Source: Bacillota bacterium
Lineage (GTDB): Bacteria; Bacillota; DSM-12270; Thermacetogeniales; Thermacetogeniaceae
Assembly: GCA_029907475.1 (NCBI GenBank)
Contig: JARYLU010000009.1
Location: 22,120-86,119 of the forward strand
Direction of reading: 5' to 3'
DNA: 64,000 nt
In this document: positions 52,110-59,747 of the stretch, piece after piece
Layout: each line of letters starts with the position of its first letter
Numbering within the stretch: position 1 is the stretch's first letter
Notes under the pieces: model-generated
What the model was told of the DNA's origin: nothing
Database searches by the model: none
The model's input: the letters and a program-made list of their open reading frames with translations, nothing else
Position numbers and translations under genes: made by a program

Positions 52110-53870
52110 TTACCCCAAACGCCCGTGCCCGATAGCCTGGTAGGCAGGCTTCGGGAACTCGATTTTCACCGGCTGCCGGTATATCGGGTGGGTAAGCAGG
52201 AGTTCTCCCTTATCCAGCCGGGTTAAATGCGCTTTCACATCCTGAGTGACAAACCTGTAGGCGGGGTCGGCCAGCTCCGAGGAATCGCTGCGGCCGATGA
52301 CCTTCGTGGCGCAGTTCCCCGCAACCTGCGGGTGAACCTCGCTCATAAACTGCTCCGCGGAGATCAGGACAACGCCCAGCGACCGGCCGCGGGCGGCGAT
52401 GTCCAGCACGTACTCGATGATCGACGATTCGCCCTCCCCGCGCCGTGCCGGAGCGTATTTGTTCAATTCATCCACAAAGATGATGACCCGCTTTGGGAGT
52501 TCACCCCGCTCATCTACGGTAGCCTCGGCGTACATCCCGTAAACCTCCTGGATAATGTGCCCGAATACCAGGGCCCGCTCTTCATCGGTCAGGTTAGCGA
52601 TGTCAACGACCACCGTCTGCCCGCCCTGGATCTTGCGGATTTCTTCGCCGAGGTTCGCGGCGCGCCGGGCCGCTCTTTGTTCTACAAAGATACCCGACTG
52701 GCGGTTCACCACAACGCGCCGGAGGATGCGGATAAACCGCCCCACCGAGGAGGCCGCAACCTGCCCGTATTTCTGGGGGATGCCCTTATCCATCAGGGGA
52801 GGCCCGTTGAGCAGGTTCGACCATGTCCGGACATTCTGCCAGGCTTTCTCCCCGTTCATAACACCCTGCTGGATCTCCCCGATCAGGGCGCCCAGAGTAT
52901 CCCAGGGGTCAGGCACTCTGATCAGGAGGCCGATACCGGGGCCCGGGTTCGCCCGGTTGCCGATGACATCCTCCAGAGAATAAGCATAGATCTGAAACTG
53001 GTCAGGCGGTTCGCCAAAGCAGTTAGGTAAGCCAGTCGTTTGCGTCTGCTTTCCCCAGGGGAGCAGGTACCGCACATTCTCGAAGGGCTGGGGCTGCAAG
53101 CCGAGATAATCCCACATCTGGTGTTCTTCCGGCTTCATGCCCTTCCGCGGCCTATCTACCACCAGCAGGTCGTTCTGCTTGACATTCAACAGGATCACGG
53201 CGATGTCCTTTGAACCGACCGATTGTAAAATCGATTGGATCAGGAACATGGCGTAGGATGTTTTCGTGGCCAGACCTGAGATCCCGGAAATATTGACGTG
53301 TGCCCCCTCCGGTCCCAGGACATACCTCTTGTCCAGAAAGACCCTGGCCCTGGTCCCGTTTGACATTTGGATGAGGCCGGCCGGGATGGTTACCTTTTCT
53401 TTATGCTCCCTTTCATACTCGAACATTTTGTCAATGCCCAGGGCCACATGGATTCCCGGTTCGTCGGCGAAACGAATCGGGGATTCATTTTGTACCGGCA
53501 TATAGATGCCCATGGGGTAGCGTTTCGGTTCGGCTGGATCATAGTTCGCCAGCACATTCGCCTCTGCCACGTTAACCCCCTGCCGGGGCGTCTGGGGCAT
53601 CGCCTCCGTGCTTCCGAAATCGCTGGAAATATAGTTTGAAAGATGAGACGGGGCATCGGTAACCTGTTTGATATTCGTCACCAGACCAAAAGTACGGGTT
53701 CCCGCCATCTGATCAGCCTCAATAATATCAAAGGGGTTGACAATCTCATCCGCGGCGAGCCAGAAGGAGAACTTTTCTGATGAGTTCGGTTCCCGTTCAG
53801 TAGCGGAAGCCTTCCCGATCACCTTGCGCTCTTCTTGCTGTGTCTGCGCATTATTTGATTCTTCCGGCAT
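52110..53870 (-). CDS. HerA-like DNA translocase ATPase
   Basis: A 586-residue HerA/FtsK-superfamily ATPase. It has an N-terminal barrel-like region (about 35-185) and an ATPase core with Walker B RVIIFVDELNKYAP (D467, E468) and the sensor region CATKVIGRSDSSELADPAYR. The P-loop is unusual, GISGLATKTS (residues 196-205), with one extra residue relative to GxxGxGK[ST]. HerA proteins form hexameric rings that push DNA into the NurA nuclease. GGGAGG precedes the ATG, 23 nt after the nurA-like gene. Confidence 0.87.
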   Translation of the reverse strand: MPEESNNAQTQQEERKVIGKASATEREPNSSEKFSFWLAADEIVNPFDIIEADQMAGTRTFGLVTNIKQVTDAPSHLSNYISSDFGSTEAMPQTPRQGVNVAEANVLANYDPAEPKRYPMGIYMPVQNESPIRFADEPGIHVALGIDKMFEYEREHKEKVTIPAGLIQMSNGTRARVFLDKRYVLGPEGAHVNISGISGLATKTSYAMFLIQSILQSVGSKDIAVILLNVKQNDLLVVDRPRKGMKPEEHQMWDYLGLQPQPFENVRYLLPWGKQTQTTGLPNCFGEPPDQFQIYAYSLEDVIGNRANPGPGIGLLIRVPDPWDTLGALIGEIQQGVMNGEKAWQNVRTWSNLLNGPPLMDKGIPQKYGQVAASSVGRFIRILRRVVVNRQSGIFVEQRAARRAANLGEEIRKIQGGQTVVVDIANLTDEERALVFGHIIQEVYGMYAEATVDERGELPKRVIIFVDELNKYAPARRGEGESSIIEYVLDIAARGRSLGVVLISAEQFMSEVHPQVAGNCATKVIGRSDSSELADPAYRFVTQDVKAHLTRLDKGELLLTHPIYRQPVKIEFPKPAYQAIGHGRLG

Positions 53871-53893
53871 GATCTAAAACCTCCCTTACCCGG

Positions 53894-55018
53894 TTAGATG
53901 TTCTGAATTCCCACAGGCCACTTCAAGCCTGCCTTAAGCGCCTCTGTAGAAATAAACCCATTTTTGACGGCCTGTTCAGCCAGGTAAATAGCATAGAGAT
54001 GGGCGTGCCACCTGCTGTCCTTGCCGTGCGGCGCTACCTGGCGCTCCGCCACAAGCGCGCCGGAAATCTCATCAATCAGCTCAGACGGCACAGCACCGGT
54101 GCTGAAATTGGGGAACTCCACCTTGACGACTCCCATCAGCGGGTAGTCAAGATGCTTTTGTTCCCGGATGCGGACGTACCAGACCGCCATTTTACCCGAC
54201 CGGGCTGAAAAGGCGCAGGTCCTTGCGGAAAAGGGCAGGTCAACCAGGAGCTCATAAAGGTTAACAACACGCCCGCCCCGGTTGCCGGGAGGTTTAAATA
54301 ACGGCTGACGGTTAAACGATTTGGTTACACCGAAGAACTGCGGGACAGACTCCCACCTATAGAGATCCTTGCTTAAACTACCGTCAAGGACAAGCCATTG
54401 ACCATCTTGCCTCGTTAACCCCCGGCCAAGCTCATCCTCAAGGCCTGACATCAGGTGATGCGCCTTGTGCGCCGCACGGGAACGGGGCTCTTTACCGGGT
54501 GATGTTCGTTCCGTTTCCCCGTCATCCTCCATGGTATCATGAAAATCAAACCTGGGGCCGGCGTTTTTTACCAGTTCCTCGACCCTCTCCCCGAAAGACA
54601 CTGCCTGTTTGTCCATCATCAACACAATCTTGTGTCTTGAATGCGCCACTTTAATCTGACCGTTATCCATGCGATACACCGCCGCAGCGCCTATCTGGGA
54701 AACATGAACCGGGCTGCGCCGGTTGCCCTCCACCACATCTCCAAGGAAAAAGGTGCGTGCCGAACCGTCTAAAAAATAGCGGAGCAGGTGCCGCTCCGTC
54801 CTGTGTACCGGTTTCACCTCTACGTAGGGCTTCCTGTTCGGCCTTTCCAAAATCACATCGAACACGCTCTCGTCCCCCGTGCGGAGGCGGTCGATAACCT
54901 CTTCGTGATCCGGACGCACCAGGTCCTCCATGGCCTGTCCTGTTGCCGGGAGCACCCTGCCTTCCTGGAGGATCACCTCCAGGGCCGGCTTCAAACCCGA
55001 AAAGGGATTTCGCATCAT
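53894..55018 (-). CDS. NurA-like nuclease
   Basis: A 374-residue protein resembling NurA 5'-3' nuclease. The two landmark aspartate turns are YFLDGSART (about residue 84) and WLVLDGSLSKDL (about residue 212). They are followed by FFGVTKSFNRQPLF and a late segment YPLMGVVKVEFPN. Overall identity looks low, so the assignment relies on these motifs and on the adjacent HerA. The start is ATG 55018 or 55015, both after GAGGAGG that lies in the end of the methyltransferase gene (TGATG overlap). The middle (about 160-185) is a charged, probably disordered linker. Confidence 0.68.
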   Translation of the reverse strand: MMRNPFSGLKPALEVILQEGRVLPATGQAMEDLVRPDHEEVIDRLRTGDESVFDVILERPNRKPYVEVKPVHRTERHLLRYFLDGSARTFFLGDVVEGNRRSPVHVSQIGAAAVYRMDNGQIKVAHSRHKIVLMMDKQAVSFGERVEELVKNAGPRFDFHDTMEDDGETERTSPGKEPRSRAAHKAHHLMSGLEDELGRGLTRQDGQWLVLDGSLSKDLYRWESVPQFFGVTKSFNRQPLFKPPGNRGGRVVNLYELLVDLPFSARTCAFSARSGKMAVWYVRIREQKHLDYPLMGVVKVEFPNFSTGAVPSELIDEISGALVAERQVAPHGKDSRWHAHLYAIYLAEQAVKNGFISTEALKAGLKWPVGIQNI

Positions 55019-58000
55019 CAAACCTCCTCAAGGGACTGTTCAATGTCATCCAGTTCCTGTTCGGTTAATCCCCAAAGTTGCGCGGCGCAACGGTCAATTT
55101 CAGCTTCTATTTTTTGAACTTCAGCCTCGCTGCCTCCGGCAGCAGCCCGGTGCGCCGCTTTTGCAAGATCTGATAATTTTAAGTGAATCCTATTACTACT
55201 AGAAAACTGTGGTATAAATATTCTATCAAGGACAGATGGTGCAGCAATACCCCCGCCTCCACCAGAATAAGAAAAAACAATCAGGGCGTCAGATGGTGCA
55301 GAATTAAATACAGCGCAAAAGTAATACGCTTCTTCCGGACTATTAAAACTAACGAAGCTAGTGTTATGCTCTGGTACTACAGTTTTTTCATTCACAGGTC
55401 CCACCACTGCAGCTCGAACACGGGTCGAAATCCATGGCCACACAACCTTCCACGGTGCGAAGGTAAACTGACTCACGTTGAACATCGACCAAAAGGGGTC
55501 AGAATCCCTAAAATAACGCCGGAAAGCGGCTCTACCCCGGAGAATCCCCTCAAATCTCGAAAGATAGGAATGCAGTTTCGGATATTTGCTTTCCATAACA
55601 TCAACGGGGATGCCGCGCCGGGTCTCAGAATCCTGTGTCATCAAAATATATGCAGAAGGGGTCGCCGACCAGCGCCGCACATCCCGGCCGCGCAGCAGTG
55701 GGTACAGGAGGTCGGGTTCAATTGCAGCCTGGGTGCTGGGCACGCTCCGCCTCGCTCCCTCCGTTATGTTCGAGATTATTACAAGCCCGCCGGGTCTCCG
55801 GCCGGTGACCTCGACCCAGTAAATGCCGTTGGCCCCGCCGGTATTTGCCCCCTCATGAGCAGAATATGGAGAATTCCCGATTACATTATGCAGCGCCTGG
55901 AGCGCCCTCTGCCGGGCGGTCAACCAGGCGGAGGTTGCATCTCCCCTGTTCACCGGTTCTGCATACCATTGATGGAAGGTGATCTTCTCCCTGGTCACCT
56001 CTTCGTATGGAGTATCGAAGCCGATGGCGCTCCCCCGCCCGGCTGCTCGCTTTTTCCAGTAGGTATAGGTGACAGGGTACTGCACTCCACGCCCTTTTGA
56101 GAAAACGGCTACCGCCGTCCTGTTTGTCGCCCCCTCAAAGGGATTTAGCCTCACCATGTCTTCAACCGCCAGCGGCCCGAAGGGAGTCCCGTCCGGAAGC
56201 AGGAACCGCCGGAACCCCTGACCTGCTCCTGATGTTTTGAAGACGCTCTGGGTAATGACAAAACCCAGTTTCCCTCCATGCCTCAGGTACTTATCAACGG
56301 CCACGTAGGTCATCAGCATGGAGATGTCCTTTTTTCCCTTGCCGAGAATCGTATCCATGCCGCCGTGCGGGAAAAGCCCGTAATGCTCGTAAAGGCTGCG
56401 CGTCTGAGCGCGGTAGTCGTCGGGAAGGCTCTCCCAGTTGACCCAGGGGGGATTGCCGACGATATAGTGGCAGGGTTCGAGGAAAAGCGGGGTAAATGCG
56501 TTTTTCATAATTCTCGCCCAGACTCCATCCAGTCCCTGTTCGTGAAGGGCGCGCAGCTGCTTGTAGAGAGCAACAAGATCATCCCTTGTGGCCTCAATTT
56601 CCTCGGGATCCAGCCTGGCAGGTTCCACGAGTCTCGCAATAAACGATTCTTCACCAATACCGGCCTCGACTGCCTCATCCAGGACATTGGCCAGTGCGTC
56701 CATCTTTTCACGTTCCGCAAACAAGGCGGGAATGCGAAACACACCCACAGAGGTCTTGAGAGGGTAAACATCGCCGTCAAAAAGCCCTTTCCCCCGCGAG
56801 GGGGTTAGAATGGAGTCCGCCTGGTAGACCGGGATGTCGATATCCCCTTTCCTGTATCTCAGCAGATCGCCTAGGGCCAGCAGGTAGTTGGTCCTGGCTG
56901 CGATCACGGCAAGAGGGTTCAGATCGATCCCCACTATATTTTTCAGGATCAACTCCAGCGTTTCCGCCGGGTCCTTTTTGTTCCGGGCCGCCCGTTCCCG
57001 GATATGCTTGATCAGAAGAACCAGAAAGGTACCCGAGCCGCACGCCGGATCAAGAACACGCTTTGCGGCATTGCCCAGGTCAGCGGTGCCCAGGGTTACC
57101 CTGATCAGCCTGTCAGCCAGCCAGTCCGGGGTGTAATACTCACCAAGGGTATGGCGGATCTCCCGCGGCAAGAGGTTATGATAAAGTTTCTTCAAAAGGT
57201 CGCGCGCATTCTCAGGGGCCAGCTCGAGTGCGCCCGGGTCGTATTCGGCGAGGCGCTGCACAAGCTGGCTTACTGCGCCCTCGATATCCCCGTCCCAGGC
57301 CGCGAGGTACCAACCGAAGAAGTCACCCTCAAGGAAATTGCGGATCCCGTACTCCCTGAAAAGGCCCCCCCTTTCCATCTCCGCAAATGCTTCTTTTAGT
57401 TCATCCCCCTCTTTGGCAGCAAGGTGGGAAAGCAAGTCCGCCGTACCCCCCGCGAACCGGGAAGCGGCCAGTGTCGCAACCAGTTTAATCAAGAGGGCGT
57501 AATATGTGTGGATGGCAAAAAAGACTTTCGGAGGTTCGGTGTATTCCGGATCTAGACCCATCCCCCTGATAAAGCTACGGAATTCATTCTTACTGTCAAT
57601 GTGCGCCGACCATTCCCGGTACTCCGTTACTTCACTGTAAAAGAGCGTCCACTGTTCGTAAAGCTTTGCAACCAGAGGGTGCCTGCTGCTGTGGATGGCC
57701 TTGTAAAAAGCCTGAACAGCCCGGTGAGCACGCAAGGTGAGGGGGCCGAAATCTTCAATCAGGTTTTCGGGGACAAGCGCCGCCCCGGTTGAAAGAGAAA
57801 AAAGCAAGCGCAGGAAGCGCCCTGTTGAGGCGGGAGTAACAGGTACAGGATCATCTACAGACCATCCCTCGCCGACACGCCGGACAAAAATGAAGTGGAA
57901 ACCATCAAGGGCGACGCCCGCAAGACGGTGCACCTCCCGGCGCTCCCGTGTGGCAACATCGATAATGTAATCTTTGACTTGCTCGATTACACCGCTATTT

Positions 58001-58269
58001 GATCGCCCTCTATTTGTCGGCCTGATAATACCAGGGCGCTTGTACTCCAGGATCAGGCGGTTATAGACGGAATCCACCCGGCCGCGCGCAACAGAGAATT
58101 CATCCCTGGGAATAATAGTAAGCCCTGCTTTTGCCGCTGCATCTTCCAGGACCCGGGCCGCCTCTCTTCGGAAGTCGGATTCAGTCCCACCCTGCCTGGC
58201 GGCAGCGAGCAGCCTCTGCGCAACAAGGCGTCCCAGCTCATCTGCAAGATTTTCAAGATTTAAGCCCAT
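55018..58269 (-). CDS. type IIG-like fused nuclease-DNA methyltransferase
   Basis: A 1083-residue protein. An N-terminal PD-(D/E)xK-like nuclease site appears as GRVDSVYNRLILEYKRPG (D66, E75, K77). A helical connector follows, and then an N6-adenine methyltransferase with motif I DPACGSGTFL (407-416), VGIDLNPLAV and catalytic NPPW (606-609). The C-terminal third (about 780-1050) is a target-recognition region. The build resembles Eco57I-type IIG enzymes and PglX/DISARM methyltransferases. The ATG follows GGAAATAGAGG. It opens the operon with nurA, herA and the second methyltransferase. BREX pglZ or brxC are not present. Confidence 0.86.
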   Translation of the reverse strand: MGLNLENLADELGRLVAQRLLAAARQGGTESDFRREAARVLEDAAAKAGLTIIPRDEFSVARGRVDSVYNRLILEYKRPGIIRPTNRGRSNSGVIEQVKDYIIDVATRERREVHRLAGVALDGFHFIFVRRVGEGWSVDDPVPVTPASTGRFLRLLFSLSTGAALVPENLIEDFGPLTLRAHRAVQAFYKAIHSSRHPLVAKLYEQWTLFYSEVTEYREWSAHIDSKNEFRSFIRGMGLDPEYTEPPKVFFAIHTYYALLIKLVATLAASRFAGGTADLLSHLAAKEGDELKEAFAEMERGGLFREYGIRNFLEGDFFGWYLAAWDGDIEGAVSQLVQRLAEYDPGALELAPENARDLLKKLYHNLLPREIRHTLGEYYTPDWLADRLIRVTLGTADLGNAAKRVLDPACGSGTFLVLLIKHIRERAARNKKDPAETLELILKNIVGIDLNPLAVIAARTNYLLALGDLLRYRKGDIDIPVYQADSILTPSRGKGLFDGDVYPLKTSVGVFRIPALFAEREKMDALANVLDEAVEAGIGEESFIARLVEPARLDPEEIEATRDDLVALYKQLRALHEQGLDGVWARIMKNAFTPLFLEPCHYIVGNPPWVNWESLPDDYRAQTRSLYEHYGLFPHGGMDTILGKGKKDISMLMTYVAVDKYLRHGGKLGFVITQSVFKTSGAGQGFRRFLLPDGTPFGPLAVEDMVRLNPFEGATNRTAVAVFSKGRGVQYPVTYTYWKKRAAGRGSAIGFDTPYEEVTREKITFHQWYAEPVNRGDATSAWLTARQRALQALHNVIGNSPYSAHEGANTGGANGIYWVEVTGRRPGGLVIISNITEGARRSVPSTQAAIEPDLLYPLLRGRDVRRWSATPSAYILMTQDSETRRGIPVDVMESKYPKLHSYLSRFEGILRGRAAFRRYFRDSDPFWSMFNVSQFTFAPWKVVWPWISTRVRAAVVGPVNEKTVVPEHNTSFVSFNSPEEAYYFCAVFNSAPSDALIVFSYSGGGGGIAAPSVLDRIFIPQFSSSNRIHLKLSDLAKAAHRAAAGGSEAEVQKIEAEIDRCAAQLWGLTEQELDDIEQSLEEV

Positions 58270-58330
58270 CCTCTATTTCCTTTCCCCGAAGTCAATTCCC
58301 TGGCAAAATTGTTCAATTTCGTGTACAGTG

Positions 58331-58360
58331 AAAATAAACATCACTAGTGTTTTTCGTCAA
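58331..58360 (-). promoter_or_regulatory. promoter with a palindrome in the spacer, defence-like operon
   Basis: Leftward TTGACG (58360-58355), 18-nt spacer, TATTTT (58336-58331). The spacer holds the palindrome CACTAGTG (58341-58348 area) with partly symmetrical flanks, so a repressor could sit on the promoter. It is about 60-90 nt before the methyltransferase start. Confidence 0.5.
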
Positions 58361-58505
58361 AAACTGTAAGACTCCTCTAATTTTAAGGGGCTGCAACACA
58401 GGATTGCATATGAGCAACGTCGTTACAGTTACTATAACAGCTTAACCTGGTATACTCTATTATTTTAAAATAACCCGGTCCTGTTCGGCATCTGATCTTG
58501 AATTA

Positions 58506-59747
58506 CTAAAAAATGTCCAGCAAGTCACTATTGTCTCCTTCGCATTCTCTGTTGTCATTCTTGATACTACCGGCATTTGCAGCAGATCTTCGAGATTCTG
58601 TCATCTCCTCTGACTTCTGCACGGTGACGTTTCCCTGTTCCACTTGATCTGCAAATCTCTGCAAACACGTTATTTCCTGCCCCTGCACCGTACTCATGTA
58701 AACCCATTTCGTGGCCCGGGTGAGTGCTACGAATACCTGCCTTTCCAACACATCCTCGGCAACCTTGAAGAAGGAACTCTTGACAAGCCTGGGCATAATC
58801 ACGGTATCGAAGGTCAAGCCCTTGGCGCTGTGATAGGTCATCAGCTTCGGGTTCTCTTTGCTGAAGTCGAGCCCGTCCATGTCCTCCACCTCCAGACCGG
58901 CTGCACGCAAAGCGACGGCATAGCCGAAGACCTGCTTCTTTTTGGGAAACAGCACGGCAATCCTCTCATTGTTCAACAGGCGGGTGTGAATTATGGAAAT
59001 CAAGCGCTCCTTCTCTTCCTTCGCGCTTTTTGCATAGAAAAGAACCGGTGTTTCAATATCTGTACTGCGGGTCCTGGTCTGGCGGATATAGGCATCCCTT
59101 TCCTTTTTCCCCTTGATCAACTGAGCGGCAAGCTTAACGATATAAGGCGAACAGCGGTAACCCTCCAGCAGGTTTACGTTGCAGGCATGAACGCCGAGCT
59201 CTTTCAGAATCTCCTGCTCGGTCGAACCAACCTCATACAGCTGCTGCTTGCTGTCCAGGCAAACCGTAATATGCTTTGATATAACCTTAAATATCTCATA
59301 GGCAACATTATTCATGTCCTGCCCCTCATCCACCATGATGAAATCGTACTGGGGCTGATCCTTATCGTTTTTCTTGAGATATTCCAGAACCTTTCTCCTG
59401 ATCTTCGGAAAATCGACTGCTTTGCCCTTCCTGGGTAGTGGCCCCCGGATGTTGCGGCGAAAATAAGAGTAACACCAGGAGTCCAGGGTTGTAACGCAAC
59501 TCTCCGGCAATTCCAACAGGTAAAGGGCGGACTTAAGGTACTCCTTCAGCACATTCGTATATACAAAGATATGAAACCTGCTTTCCGCCTGAATTTCTTC
59601 CCGGAGGTAGCGCGCCCTGTGCAAAAGGACGAGGGTCTTGCCGGAACCGGGGCCTCCCATCACAACCCGGTGATTTTTGCGATCGAGCTCCACGGCACGC
59701 AGCTGCTCCAGTGTGAGTTCGTCCCTTGGAACAAGCCAGATGCTCAC
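58506..59747 (-). CDS. UvrD/Rep-like SF1 DNA helicase, compact
   Basis: A 413-residue helicase, much shorter than UvrD (about 720). Walker A GGPGSGKT at 31-38, motif II VDEGQD at 139-144, motif III-like KQQLYEVGST, and late motifs TYHSAKGLTFDTV and RQVFVALTRATKWVY are all present, so activity is likely. The 1B and 2B subdomains are largely missing. The final 50 residues are a polar tail. The GTG start overlaps the Hsp70 stop by 4 nt (GTGA) after AAGGAGGAACGGGG, so the pair is translationally coupled. Confidence 0.9.
   Translation of the reverse strand: MSIWLVPRDELTLEQLRAVELDRKNHRVVMGGPGSGKTLVLLHRARYLREEIQAESRFHIFVYTNVLKEYLKSALYLLELPESCVTTLDSWCYSYFRRNIRGPLPRKGKAVDFPKIRRKVLEYLKKNDKDQPQYDFIMVDEGQDMNNVAYEIFKVISKHITVCLDSKQQLYEVGSTEQEILKELGVHACNVNLLEGYRCSPYIVKLAAQLIKGKKERDAYIRQTRTRSTDIETPVLFYAKSAKEEKERLISIIHTRLLNNERIAVLFPKKKQVFGYAVALRAAGLEVEDMDGLDFSKENPKLMTYHSAKGLTFDTVIMPRLVKSSFFKVAEDVLERQVFVALTRATKWVYMSTVQGQEITCLQRFADQVEQGNVTVQKSEEMTESRRSAANAGSIKNDNRECEGDNSDLLDIF

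Noticed and set aside
50848..58269. BREX or DISARM assignment for the methyltransferase operon
   Set aside because: The required partners (pglZ, brxC, brxL; drmA, drmB, drmC) are not present in the window, although the 1083-residue enzyme is PglX-like in layout.
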